Source of the DNA: an uncultured Clostridia bacterium
GTDB taxonomy: Bacteria > Bacillota > Clostridia > Oscillospirales > Ruminococcaceae
Reading direction: 5' to 3'
Assembly: GCA_946545645.1 (NCBI GenBank)
Contig: CAMNNQ010000132.1
Location: 1 to 38,821, forward strand
Length of the DNA: 38,821 bases
Positions 9,871 through 18,022 of the stretch are shown here, one piece after another. A program made the translations under genes and the position numbers. Position 1 is the first letter of the stretch; each line of letters opens with the position of its first letter. The notes under the pieces are model-generated. The model made no database searches. It was not told the DNA's origin and saw only the letters and a program-made list of their open reading frames with translations.

Positions 9871-10783
9871 GGAAATATATCCCGAAAGCCCGGAAAACAG
9901 GACGGGCTATGAGATCAACCCCGGCGGCCTTACCGGAGAGAAGAAGCGGAGCCGCAGAAAGCGTGTGTTTATAATACTTACTGTTCTGCTCCTGCTTACA
10001 GTCGGAGAGCTGATACGCTCAAACAATTACATACAGGCCGAGGAATTCACCTTTTTCTCCAACGATCTGCCAAAGAGCTTCGACGGCTTCAGGATAGTTC
10101 AGGTCTCGGATATACATAACCGGAGCATCGGCGGGCTCGTTGACAAGATCAGAGATCAGAAGCCGGATATCATCGTGATCACCGGGGATGTGGCAGATGC
10201 TATCAGGACGGACACCGACCGCGCCGACGAGCTGCTGATAGCTGTCTCGGAGGTGGCGCCCTGCTATCTTGTCTGGGGAAACCATGATATGGATATCTCC
10301 GGAGAGGAAAGGACAAAGATGCGCGAATGCTGTGTCAGGCACGGGATAAGAGTGCTGGAAAACAGCTTTGTAAGTCTGGAAAAGGGCGGAGAGAGCATAC
10401 TGATCGCCGGGACAGATTCCGACCCGGACAGCAGGAAATTCACCAGCATGATGGAGAGCTTCCCTAAGGGCGAAGAGTTCGTCATCTGGCTGCACCATTA
10501 CCCTGAGGATTTTGAAAGGATAATCGAGAGCTCGGAGAGCGCCGGCTCCAGAGCAGACCTTGTCTTTGCCGGGCACGCTCACGGAGGGCTCATAAGGCCG
10601 CCTTTCATCGGAGGGCTATATGCTCCCGGGCAGGGGATATTCCCGAAATACACCTCCGGGCAGTATAATGAGGGAGAAAGCACTATGTTTGTCAGCAGGG
10701 GAGTCGGCAACAGCGGCTATACTCTGCGCTTTCTCGACACCTTCCACCTTGTCGTCTGCGAGCTGAAAAGCGGGAAGATGTAA
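9842..10783 (+). CDS. Membrane-anchored calcineurin-like metallophosphoesterase (313 aa)
   Basis: The protein has a polar N-terminal tail, one membrane helix (about residues 41-56, IILTVLLLLTVGELI) and then a metallophosphoesterase domain. All motif blocks are visible: SDIHN (D90), ITGDVAD, GNHD (N147), LHH and GHAHGG (about 243). This arrangement resembles the YkuE/YaeI family, whose members dephosphorylate lipid-linked substrates at the membrane; the substrate here is unknown. The start is TTG at 9842, supported by GGAGG (9831-9835) 6 nt upstream and by the lack of any early in-frame ATG. It begins inside the last codons of ruvX, so the two are probably translated together. Confidence 0.85.
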   Translation: MNTEERINSEEIYPESPENRTGYEINPGGLTGEKKRSRRKRVFIILTVLLLLTVGELIRSNNYIQAEEFTFFSNDLPKSFDGFRIVQVSDIHNRSIGGLVDKIRDQKPDIIVITGDVADAIRTDTDRADELLIAVSEVAPCYLVWGNHDMDISGEERTKMRECCVRHGIRVLENSFVSLEKGGESILIAGTDSDPDSRKFTSMMESFPKGEEFVIWLHHYPEDFERIIESSESAGSRADLVFAGHAHGGLIRPPFIGGLYAPGQGIFPKYTSGQYNEGESTMFVSRGVGNSGYTLRFLDTFHLVVCELKSGKM

Positions 10784-10793
10784 GCCGCAATAC

Positions 10794-10822
10794 TTGACAA
10801 ATCGCCGTTTTTGTGATAGAGT
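10794..10822 (+). promoter_or_regulatory. Possible promoter for the small membrane protein and proS
   Basis: TTGACA (10794-10799), a 17-bp spacer and TAGAGT (10817-10822). The -35 is perfect and the -10 is weak. It lies between the metallophosphoesterase stop and the next start. Confidence 0.45.
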
Positions 10823-10872
10823 TATTTATGTTATATCCCGGCCGGATGCGCGAAAAGAGAGGAGGCGGCGTT

Positions 10873-11178
10873 ATGGATAACGAATTGGTCAAGCTGCTGC
10901 TGAAGCTGATACTCGGCAGCGCGGTCATAATGACATTTATAGCGCTGGCCTGCATACTGACTCCGAAGATTGCAAAGCTGATCTCAAAGCGGCACCCGGA
11001 ATGGAACGCTCCGCCTCCCGAAAGGGTGCAGGAGGATGATGAGTCTGAGACAGCGCCCTCGGTCAAGGGAGCTTACGACGCTCAGAAAGAGGAATATGAC
11101 CTGAATTACAAGATCTATAATAAAGATATATATGGAGTTGATTTTAAGCATGGCAAAGAAAAACGAAAAAATGGTTGA
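10873..11178 (+). CDS. Small single-pass membrane protein of unknown function (101 aa)
   Basis: I do not recognise this protein. It has one membrane helix near the N-terminus (about residues 7-30, rich in L, I, V and A) and then a charged cytoplasmic-type tail with PPPER and acidic runs (EDDESE), ending in a Lys-rich segment. The ATG at 10873 is preceded by AGAGGAGG with a 7-nt spacer, a strong ribosome-binding site that supports it as a real gene. Its 3' end overlaps the proS start by 29 bp in another frame, so it may be translationally linked to proS. Confidence 0.6.
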   Translation: MDNELVKLLLKLILGSAVIMTFIALACILTPKIAKLISKRHPEWNAPPPERVQEDDESETAPSVKGAYDAQKEEYDLNYKIYNKDIYGVDFKHGKEKRKNG

Positions 11179-12610
11179 CGCGATAACCTCTATGGAGGAG
11201 GATTTCGCTAAGTGGTATACCGATATCTGCAAGAAGGCAGAGCTGGTCGAGTATACCAGCGTAAAGGGATGCATGGTCATCAGACCTTACGGCTACGCTA
11301 TCTGGGAGAATATCCAGAGGATACTTGACGGAATGTTCAAGGATCTGGGGCATGAGAATGTTTGTATGCCTATGTTCATCCCTGAGAGCCTGCTGAACAA
11401 GGAAAAGGATCATGTCGAGGGCTTTGCTCCGGAGGTCGCCTGGGTAACTCACGGCGGCAGCGAGAAGCTGGAGGAGAGGCTTTGTGTCCGCCCTACATCC
11501 GAGACCCTTTTCTGCGAGCACTATGCCAATATAGTACACAGCTACCGCGATCTGCCGAAGCTCTACAATCAGTGGGTGTCGGTAGTGCGCTGGGAGAAGA
11601 CTACAAGACCTTTCCTGCGCTCGAGAGAGTTCCTCTGGCAGGAGGGGCATACCATCCATGCGACCGCTGAGGAGGCCGTTGAGGAGACAGAGCGTATGCT
11701 GAACTGCTACGCTGAATTCTGCGAGAAGAGCCTGGCTATGCCTGTTGTAAAGGGCAGGAAGACAGAGAGCGACAAGTTTGCCGGAGCTGTCTCGACTTAC
11801 GCTATCGAGGCGCTTATGCACGACGGAAAGGCGCTGCAGGCCGGCACCTCCCACTATTTCGGAGACGGCTTTGCCAAGGCCTTCAATATCCAGTTCACAG
11901 GGAAGGACAACAAGCTGGCATATCCGCACCAGACCTCCTGGGGAATGACCACCCGTCTTATCGGAGCTATCATCATGACTCACGGCGATAACAACGGGCT
12001 TGTCCTGCCGCCGGCAGTTGCGCCTGTTCAGGCAGTTATCGTGCCGATCGCGCAGTTCAAGGAGGGCGTTCTCGAAAAAGCGGGCGAGATCCTTGCAAAG
12101 CTCAAGTCTCTCGGCATCAGAGCCAAGCTGGACGATTCTGACAACTCTCCGGGCTGGAAGTTCGCAGAGTATGAGATGCGCGGAGTCCCTGTTCGTATCG
12201 AGATCGGGCCCAAGGACATCGAGGCGGGCCAGTGCATAGTTGCTGCAAGATACAACGGCGAGAAGCAGACAGTATCGCTGGAGAATATGCTGGAGACTCT
12301 CGGCGCAAAGGTAAAGGATCTGCTGGAGAACGAGATACCCGCCGGGATGTATAACAATGCTCTTGAAAACAGAAAGAACCGCACCTATCAGTGCCTGAGC
12401 ACCGACGAGATCGTAAAGGTGCTGGAAGAGAAGGGCGACGGCTTTGTTGAGGCAATGTGGTGCGGCGAGGAAGCCTGCGAGGATAAGGTCAAGGAGCTGA
12501 CAGGAGTCGGCTCGCGCTGCATACCCTTTGAGCAGCATGAGCTCTCGGATAAGTGCGTATGCTGCGGCAAACCTGCAAAGTGCATGGTGCTTTGGGGTAA
12601 GGCTTATTGA
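11150..12610 (+). CDS. proS: Prolyl-tRNA synthetase, archaeal/eukaryotic-type with C-terminal Cys-rich domain (486 aa)
   Basis: A class II aminoacyl-tRNA synthetase that charges tRNA-Pro in the cytoplasm. Visible landmarks are RPTSE, motif 2 ([20 protein letters not shown]) and motif 3 in [12 protein letters not shown], then the anticodon-binding domain. The C-terminus has a [10 protein letters not shown] cluster, which marks the ProS type 3 (ProRS without the bacterial editing insertion). Its 486 residues match that type. The start MAKKNEK at 11150 fits the family; the only upstream purine-rich site is GGAG 12 nt away, so initiation may rely on read-through coupling from the overlapping small gene. 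Two hairpin terminators follow the stop. Confidence 0.95.
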   Translation: MAKKNEKMVDAITSMEEDFAKWYTDICKKAELVEYTSVKGCMVIRPYGYAIWENIQRILDGMFKDLGHENVCMPMFIPESLLNKEKDHVEGFAPEVAWVTHGGSEKLEERLCVRPTSETLFCEHYANIVHSYRDLPKLYNQWVSVVRWEKTTRPFLRSREFLWQEGHTIHATAEEAVEETERMLNCYAEFCEKSLAMPVVKGRKTESDKFAGAVSTYAIEALMHDGKALQAGTSHYFGDGFAKAFNIQFTGKDNKLAYPHQTSWGMTTRLIGAIIMTHGDNNGLVLPPAVAPVQAVIVPIAQFKEGVLEKAGEILAKLKSLGIRAKLDDSDNSPGWKFAEYEMRGVPVRIEIGPKDIEAGQCIVAARYNGEKQTVSLENMLETLGAKVKDLLENEIPAGMYNNALENRKNRTYQCLSTDEIVKVLEEKGDGFVEAMWCGEEACEDKVKELTGVGSRCIPFEQHELSDKCVCCGKPAKCMVLWGKAY

Positions 12611-12664
12611 GAAACTGAACTGAGAATAACAGCCGGGCTGATGCGCAGCACGGCAAAGAACGAT

Positions 12665-12701
12665 AAATGGGTAGTCCCCCGAAAGGGGAACTACCCATTT
12701 T
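12665..12701. terminator. Terminator hairpin between proS and the lipoprotein gene
   Basis: AAATGGGTAGT-CCCC (from 12665) pairs with GGGG-AACTACCCATTT (to 12700) around a cgaaa-type loop with one bulged A. A/T runs at both ends could make it act on both strands, since the flanking genes converge. Confidence 0.7.
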
Positions 12702-12706
12702 GTATC

Positions 12707-12730
12707 GGGGTTGTTCGGGCAGCCCCTTTT
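12707..12730 (+). terminator. Second terminator-like hairpin after proS
   Basis: GGGGTTG (12707-12713) pairs with CAGCCCC (12720-12726, one G-U pair), followed by TTTT. It comes 6 bp after the first hairpin. The rest of 12731-12819 shows nothing recognisable. Confidence 0.45.
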
Positions 12731-12819
12731 CGGGTTTTCCGCCGAGCCACAGAGCTGCTCAGCGGAGAGTGTGTAGAAAGGTAAACTGTGGTTTGGTGCG
12801 CCGGCGCTTTTCCGCGAGG

Positions 12820-14064
12820 TCAGAGACTCAGGAACAAGCGCCACATCTCATAATACACGTTTTTGTTTGTTCCATCCAGATCGAAAACAATATTTGACTT
12901 GACGGTCTTGATATTCTTTACCGAGATACCCGCGCTGCTCAGGCCGAACAGACGAATACGGCATTTGCCCTTTTCTCTGGGGCCGAGGCTCTTGGGTGTG
13001 ATATCGGCGCTGATCTGTTTGCCGTTTATATCCACTGTGAATGGATGAAAATTGATCCCGGTGCCCCGTATGTTCTCTACATCAAATACAAGCTCGGGCT
13101 CGGATTTTGTGCCGTAGATCCCGAGGAACCTTACAGTAAGGGTGGAGAATGAATCTGTGGAGATACCCTTGTATTCCGGCGATGTCGGGTCGTCCCGGCT
13201 GATCTCCTTTGTGAAATCTAATGTCTGTCGGGTATCGCCATAGGTGAGGCTGAATCTTTCTCCGCCCAGCCAGGCGATCTCGGTCATGAATTGGTTTACG
13301 ACACTTTTTACGTTTTGAAGATTGGGCTCGTTGGCATAAAAGCTGAGAAGATAGCTCTGCTTGTCCGAATTGATGCCGAGGATCACCGAGCAGGCGGAGC
13401 TGTCGCTCGTAATGAATAGCTGGGCTTTTGTCAGGTTAAGATAAACATCACAATTATACACGTTGAGGTTTGCGTAGGAATCCAGAACGAATTGATACCC
13501 GGATTTCTTGAACCAATCCCGTTTCTCACCGCAGGCGCCGATCATAAAAAAGCCGTCCTTCAGGAAATAAGCTGTCGAGTTTGACCGCTGCTCTCTCAGA
13601 GTTCCTTCCGGGAGCTCCAGAACGATATTATCGTAGTTTACGATAACGCTGTTGCTGCTGTCAGCGGGCTGCTGTGTGTTTTCTGCATCGAAATACCAGC
13701 AATCTGAGCTGTTTATTGCTTTGAATCCGGATGAACTGATCCTGAGAGTCGCAGTATCGCCGGTTTTGAAGTTCTCATAGCCCGGGAGCTTAAAGCACAG
13801 CTTTTTTCCCCAGAAAAGCATCAGATTGCTGTCGGATTTACTGTGATCGGTGATGACAAACGAGACAGTTTTCCCGACGAGGGTATTGCCGTCGGCGTTC
13901 ATCTCGGCAAGCAGCGAGTCGGCGTCGGTAAAATCAGCCGCAGGGAGAGCCGGACGCTCTGTAATTGCGGTCTTGTCCTTTTCGGAGGCAGCCAGACTGC
14001 CGTTGTCTCCGCACCCGCAGAGCAGGAAAAGGGCTGCCAGAATGATACAAAAAAGTCTTTTCAT
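12820..14064 (-). CDS. Putative lipoprotein of unknown function (414 aa)
   Basis: The start at ATG 14064 has AAAGGAGG 8 nt upstream. The N-terminus MKRLFCIILAALFLLCGC is a lipoprotein signal peptide with lipobox LCGC and lipidated Cys18, so the mature protein should sit on the outer face of the membrane. A short Ser/Asp/Lys-rich stretch follows, then a mostly beta-type extracellular region without a motif I can name. In the middle, residues such as SYLLSFYANEPNLQNVKS suggest a domain that recurs in clostridial lipoproteins, but I cannot assign a function. It is monocistronic: a terminator-like hairpin (14174-14220) separates it from the rubrerythrin gene. Confidence 0.75.
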   Translation of the reverse strand: MKRLFCIILAALFLLCGCGDNGSLAASEKDKTAITERPALPAADFTDADSLLAEMNADGNTLVGKTVSFVITDHSKSDSNLMLFWGKKLCFKLPGYENFKTGDTATLRISSSGFKAINSSDCWYFDAENTQQPADSSNSVIVNYDNIVLELPEGTLREQRSNSTAYFLKDGFFMIGACGEKRDWFKKSGYQFVLDSYANLNVYNCDVYLNLTKAQLFITSDSSACSVILGINSDKQSYLLSFYANEPNLQNVKSVVNQFMTEIAWLGGERFSLTYGDTRQTLDFTKEISRDDPTSPEYKGISTDSFSTLTVRFLGIYGTKSEPELVFDVENIRGTGINFHPFTVDINGKQISADITPKSLGPREKGKCRIRLFGLSSAGISVKNIKTVKSNIVFDLDGTNKNVYYEMWRLFLSL

Positions 14065-14173
14065 AAGTAATACCTCCTTTATGTTTTGTCTTCGGTCCAT
14101 TCTTATCATAGCACAGCTCCGGGGCGGCAAATAAAAATGGATTCCAGACCGGCCGCAGCAGAAGGAGAGGCCG

Positions 14174-14220
14174 AAAAAGCCGGTATATCTCTGCCCGGAG
14201 GAGAGATATACCGGCTTTTT
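14174..14220. terminator. Strong terminator between the rubrerythrin and lipoprotein genes
   Basis: AAAAAGCCGGTATATCTCT (14174-14192) and its exact complement (14202-14220) form a 19-bp stem with a 9-nt loop and A5/T5 ends. It ends the minus-strand rubrerythrin transcript. Confidence 0.85.
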
Positions 14221-14289
14221 GTTATTCTCTGCGGTGAGTATAGCCGTAGACCAGCATCAGGTAGATGACCGCTGCTGCGAGATTGGCTG

Positions 14290-14913
14290 TCAGCATCCCT
14301 GCTCACCGCCCGGGCGAAGCTCCCAGAGGCTTTCCTTAGCTCTTATCGCCCAGCCCTGGGGCTGTCCGCAGACAGGGCAGGTCTCGGGAGCGGTGCGGGC
14401 TTCGCTGAGGTATCCGCAGTTCAGGCAGAGCCAGCATTCGCTCTCATCGCAGGAGAAGAGCTTTCCCTGAGAGAGCAGATCGGAGAAGCGTTTGAAGCGT
14501 TCTCCGTGGCTGCGCTCGATGGCTGCGATATTTTCAAAATCCTGTGCGATCCTGCCGAAGCCCTCGCTGCGGGCTGTCTCTGCGAAAGAGGGGTAGAGGC
14601 GGGAGGCCTCATAGTCCTCGTTGCCGGAGGCGCCGGAAAGCAGATCGGCAGGGGAGCCGGAAGGGGCTGTCGGGAAGGCAGCCTTACAGATCTCGATCTT
14701 TTCTTCGCCGCACTCTTTGAGATGCCCGGCAAAGATCTCGGCGTGGACGGCCTCCTGAGCTGAGGTGAATTTGAAAAGATTTGCTGCGACAAAGAGCTTG
14801 GCAGCGCGGCATTGTTCTTCGGCGGCCTTATAGCGGCTGCAGGTCAGAGCTTCGCCGGCATAGGCACGCATAAGGTTTTCCTTGGTCTTGCTGTTCATAA
14901 GATCGGTCGGCAT
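14290..14913 (-). CDS. rbr: Rubrerythrin (207 aa)
   Basis: A non-haem di-iron peroxidase that reduces hydrogen peroxide in anaerobes. The four-helix ferritin-like part has Glu/His ligands in GEALTCSRY (E21), QEAVHAE (E54, H57) and AAIERSH (E133, H136). A C-terminal rubredoxin-like iron site is formed by CLNCG (C163, C166) and CPVCG (C179, C182). Between the two halves is a Pro/Ser-rich insertion (about residues 81-97, PTAPSGSPADLLSG) that makes it a little long for the family. The start at 14913 has GCGAGGA 7 nt upstream. It begins 39 bp after ypeB ends and has its own promoter overlapping the ypeB 3' end. Confidence 0.92.
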   Translation of the reverse strand: MPTDLMNSKTKENLMRAYAGEALTCSRYKAAEEQCRAAKLFVAANLFKFTSAQEAVHAEIFAGHLKECGEEKIEICKAAFPTAPSGSPADLLSGASGNEDYEASRLYPSFAETARSEGFGRIAQDFENIAAIERSHGERFKRFSDLLSQGKLFSCDESECWLCLNCGYLSEARTAPETCPVCGQPQGWAIRAKESLWELRPGGEQGC

Positions 14914-14935
14914 AAAATGTTCCTCGCTTTCATAT

Positions 14936-14963
14936 ATTATATCGGGGCTTGTCTACATTGCAA
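14936..14963 (-). promoter_or_regulatory. Promoter for the rubrerythrin gene
   Basis: On the minus strand TTGCAA (14963-14958) and TATAAT (14941-14936) are 16 bp apart. The -35 overlaps the last codons of ypeB. Confidence 0.6.
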
Positions 14964-16284
14964 GTGTCCCGCTCTCGCTCTCAAAGAGGATGAGTATCTG
15001 TTCTTCTTTGCCGGTATAGGCGTTGAAATACACGATGACATGGGTGCCGTCAGAGGTCTCGCATTTGAATTCATAGCAGAGCAGCTCTTCCTGACCTTCG
15101 CCGGGTATGAGTGCCAGGCCGCGGGATTGCTCAGTGAGCTTTGGGCTGAGCTTTTTGGCGGCATCAAGAACAGAGATGCGTTTTTTCGAGAGGTCGCGGC
15201 GGTGATGGTTGACCAGATAGCCTCGGGCATCAAAGCCGATGATCTCACCGGAATCCATAGCGACAGAGATCTTGATAAGATCGGTATAGCAGCAGACCTT
15301 ATCCTGTCGGCAGGCGTAGTTTACAGTCATAATATGGTCGATATTCTCGGAGTAGGTGCGCTGCATATTGTTTAGCCCGAGACGTTCAAGGCAGGCGTCT
15401 CCGGCGGCAAGAGCTTCGGCGGGGGTCAGGTTCTCTGTCGGGACGAGCCTGCTTTTAAGGAAATATGAGATATACCCGCCTTGCTTGGTGACAGCGCAGC
15501 AGGCTGAACCGTCCCCGGATGCAAAGACATAGGAGGGCATCTTGCCGCCTTCCTCATAAGCGGAGGTGAGTGCAGTCTGGTCGGTCTGCATGGCAAGGGA
15601 GGCACGCTCCAGGGCTGTTTCCCGGGAAATTTCCGGCTTGCCACGGGTCATAAGCGGCTCTTTCTGCATTATATGGTCGGAGAAGGGGCCGTCGTAGATC
15701 AGGGTCGGGTAGGAATCGAAGCCCTCCTCAAAATCTGTGAAGCCCTCTGTGACAGACGGGGCGGAGGTGTCGTCCTTGGCAGGGGCAGCCTTAGTGAAAG
15801 ACAGGCTGCCGGAAGAGACCTTGTCTTCAAGCTGCCACATCTCGTTCTGAAGGCGTCTGGAGAAGCGAAGAAGAGCCTCCAGGTTTTCGTATTCTTTAGC
15901 TGCCAGGCTGCCGCCGGAGCGGAGCTTCTCGCTCACTGAGAGGGAATAGTTGCCGACCTGCGAGAGAAATTTGTTAGTGTTTTCCAGAGGCAGCTTGTCT
16001 GTCGGAAGCTGGGAAAGTGCGGCCTTTGCAGCGGAAGAATCCCGCCAGAGCTGTTGCGAGAGCTTCAGGTGCATATCCGGAGTGCCGGCGTAAAGCTCCT
16101 TTTGCAGGGTGTTGGCGATATTGTCAGCAGAGGTCGAAAGCTCTTCGAGAGCCCGGACATAGCCGTTTTCCAGCGCCCCTAGAGCATCTGACGCACGGTG
16201 CTGCCATATAAGGCTGCGGGCAAGGAATATAGCTGCAGCGACAGCCGAGAATGAAAATATCCTGATAAGAGAACGTCTCTTCAT
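14953..16284 (-). CDS. ypeB: Germination protein YpeB (443 aa)
   Basis: In Bacillus YpeB is needed for stable localisation of the spore cortex lytic enzyme SleB during germination. The protein has a short Lys/Arg-rich start, one membrane helix (about residues 7-25), a long helical region, and C-terminal PepSY-like domains (about 205-443) with motifs such as GGYISYFL and DARGYLVNHHRR typical of the family. At 443 residues it matches the usual length. ATG 16284 has GGAGG directly upstream. Unlike the Bacillus sleB-ypeB operon, no sleB lies next to it; the only SleB-like gene in the window is at 21519 on the other strand. The upstream region holds a cluster of GTAC palindromes. Confidence 0.88.
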   Translation of the reverse strand: MKRRSLIRIFSFSAVAAAIFLARSLIWQHRASDALGALENGYVRALEELSTSADNIANTLQKELYAGTPDMHLKLSQQLWRDSSAAKAALSQLPTDKLPLENTNKFLSQVGNYSLSVSEKLRSGGSLAAKEYENLEALLRFSRRLQNEMWQLEDKVSSGSLSFTKAAPAKDDTSAPSVTEGFTDFEEGFDSYPTLIYDGPFSDHIMQKEPLMTRGKPEISRETALERASLAMQTDQTALTSAYEEGGKMPSYVFASGDGSACCAVTKQGGYISYFLKSRLVPTENLTPAEALAAGDACLERLGLNNMQRTYSENIDHIMTVNYACRQDKVCCYTDLIKISVAMDSGEIIGFDARGYLVNHHRRDLSKKRISVLDAAKKLSPKLTEQSRGLALIPGEGQEELLCYEFKCETSDGTHVIVYFNAYTGKEEQILILFESESGTLAM

Positions 16285-16648
16285 AGTTCCTCCAAGTGTG
16301 TAAATAATCGTACTGCAAATTTAGCAGTACATATTTATGTACTTGAATACAATAAGTCATGAGTCCCGGAAACAGGACTTAAATAATTTGAGTACAAAAA
16401 TATGTATTGTAAGCCGAAACGGATACAGTCCGCCAGAACGTACTCATGCGTTCAAGTGTACTGAAATTGACACAGCACCGCGAAAAGATACGAGGGAATA
16501 TTATTGTACTGATATGTATTACAGTACATAAATGCGGACAGGAGTCATAGAGAATATCTGTCCGGTATTTAGGACTTATACGATCCGGGCTTTTCTTTTG
16601 CTTTTAGTATGCTTAATTTTCCTGTCATTATTCGTTTAGTTTTGGATG
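16285..16648. other. AT-rich intergenic region with clustered GTAC palindromes
   Basis: No coding sequence is supported. Short inverted repeats built on GTACTG/CAGTAC and GTACAT/ATGTAC are dense: GTACTGC/GCAGTAC (16310-16330), GTACATA/TATGTAC (16327-16342) and TGTACTG/CAGTACA (16505-16528), with further TGTAC or GTACT half-sites between. GTCC/GGAC hairpin arms also occur near 16363-16378. The region carries the control elements for ypeB (leftward) and the cysteine desulfurase (rightward). Confidence 0.45.
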
Positions 16649-16677
16649 TTGCAAAAAAATCTATTATGTGTTATAAT
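16649..16677 (+). promoter_or_regulatory. Promoter of the cysteine desulfurase-thiI operon
   Basis: TTGCAA (16649-16654), 17-bp spacer and TATAAT (16672-16677). Transcription would begin about 40 nt before the TTG start at 16722. Confidence 0.8.
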
Positions 16678-16721
16678 ATAAATTGGATTTTTATGACCAT
16701 ACCCAAAAAGGAGCGATAGAT

Positions 16722-17852
16722 TTGATATATTTTGACAATGCCGCCACCACCGCACCGTCGGAGCGGGTCATTGAGGCGGTAACGGAGGGGCTCCGCAATT
16801 TCGGCAATCCCTCCTCTCTGCACGGCCTCGGGCTGGAGGCGGAAAAAAGGCGGGAGGCGGCAAGAGAGTCCGTCGCCACGGCACTGGGGGCCCTCCCTGA
16901 GGAGATATACTTCACCTCCTGCGCTACCGAGAGCAGCAATACAGCCATATTCGGAGTGTCGAAAACTGTCGGCAAACGCAAGAAAAGGATAGTTACCACA
17001 TCTGTCGAGCATCCCTCTGTCGAGAGATGCTGCGCGGCGCTGGAGGAGCAGGGATTTGAGATCATCAGGGTCAGACCTGACAGCTCCGGCAGCATCTCCG
17101 CTGAGAGCATAGTTTCTGCGGTCAATGACGACACCTGCCTTGTTACTGCAATGCTGGTCAACAACGAGAACGGCAGGATCGTCCCTGTCGGAGAGGCCTT
17201 TGCCGGGATCAGAAAAAAATATCCTCAGACAGTTCTGCACTGTGATTGTGTTCAGGGATTTATGAAGCTCCCGGTCAAGGCCAAAAAGCTGGGTGCTGAT
17301 CTGATCTCTCTCAGCGCACACAAGATTCACGGCCCAAAGGGCATCGGGGCGCTTTACATCCGCAAGGGCCTGCATATCCCGGCTTTTATCGTCGGGGGCG
17401 GGCAGGAGAGGGGCTTCCGCTCCGGGACAGAATCCCTCCCGCTGATAATGGGCTTCGGAGCTGCCTGCGATGAGCTTTCCGGGACGATAGACCAGCGCTT
17501 TGCCAGAGTCTCGGCTCTGAGGGACAGGCTTTTCGCTCTCTGCCGCGAGACCGATGGCATTAGCCTGAACTCTGACTCCGAATGTTCGCCATACATAACC
17601 AGCCTTGCGGTCAGCGGTCTGAAATCTGAGGTGATGCTGCATTTTCTGGAGCAGAGGGGGATATACGTTTCCAGCGGGTCGGCCTGCTCAAAGGGGAAAA
17701 AGAGCTCGGTGATCGCTGAGTTCGGTATCAGCGGGGAGCTTTCGGACTCGGTCCTGCGGATCAGTTTTTCGGCTGAGAACACTGAAGAAGAGGTCGCTGC
17801 GCTGATCGAAGCTCTGAAGGAAGCCCAGAGATCCCTTGCTCATATCCGCTGA
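16722..17852 (+). CDS. Cysteine desulfurase, NifS/IscS family, probably the ThiI partner (376 aa)
   Basis: A PLP enzyme that removes sulfur from cysteine as a persulfide. The N-terminus reads MIYFDNAATT once the TTG at 16722 is used, which is the usual family start, and AAGGAG lies 8 nt upstream; a further TTG at 16683 is within the promoter region. The PLP lysine is K201 in SAHKIHGPKG and the catalytic Cys is C322 in SSGSACSKG. It lies directly before thiI, as with Bacillus NifZ-ThiI, where this type supplies sulfur for 4-thiouridine at tRNA position 8; that role is inferred from the neighbour. No IscU or SufU gene is next to it. Confidence 0.9.
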   Translation: MIYFDNAATTAPSERVIEAVTEGLRNFGNPSSLHGLGLEAEKRREAARESVATALGALPEEIYFTSCATESSNTAIFGVSKTVGKRKKRIVTTSVEHPSVERCCAALEEQGFEIIRVRPDSSGSISAESIVSAVNDDTCLVTAMLVNNENGRIVPVGEAFAGIRKKYPQTVLHCDCVQGFMKLPVKAKKLGADLISLSAHKIHGPKGIGALYIRKGLHIPAFIVGGGQERGFRSGTESLPLIMGFGAACDELSGTIDQRFARVSALRDRLFALCRETDGISLNSDSECSPYITSLAVSGLKSEVMLHFLEQRGIYVSSGSACSKGKKSSVIAEFGISGELSDSVLRISFSAENTEEEVAALIEALKEAQRSLAHIR

Positions 17853-17889
17853 ACAGATCCGGGAACAAATATTCCATACCTTTATAATA
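17851..17889 (+). repeat. Imperfect direct repeat, copy 1
   Basis: Begins at the cysteine desulfurase stop codon and includes GGGAACAAATATTCCATACC and a run of Ts and As. It matches the second copy at 17937 with a few differences. The core GGAACAAATATTCC is itself a near palindrome. Confidence 0.6.
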
Positions 17890-17936
17890 AGAGAGCTGTT
17901 TTAGTGGGCCTTGCAGAGGCTCTCCGACCATCGGGA

Positions 17937-17973
17937 AAACAGACCGGAACAAATATTCTATACCTTTATTATA
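17937..17973 (+). repeat. Imperfect direct repeat, copy 2
   Basis: Second copy of the repeat, about 86 bp downstream of the first, with core CCGGAACAAATATTCTATAC. It lies about 50 bp before the thiI start, so both copies sit in the intergenic part of the operon. Confidence 0.6.
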
Positions 17974-18022
17974 TAAAGGGCAGCGGTTTCGCTGAAAGAT
18001 CATGAAAGACGAGGAAGAAAAA

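Noticed and set aside
11144-12844. 566-codon open frame antisense to proS
   Set aside because: proS motifs 2 and 3 are unambiguous on the plus strand.
17862-17955. LexA boxes in the cysteine desulfurase/thiI spacer
   Set aside because: GAACAAATATTC has ATTC instead of GTTC in one half in both copies, so it misses the consensus.
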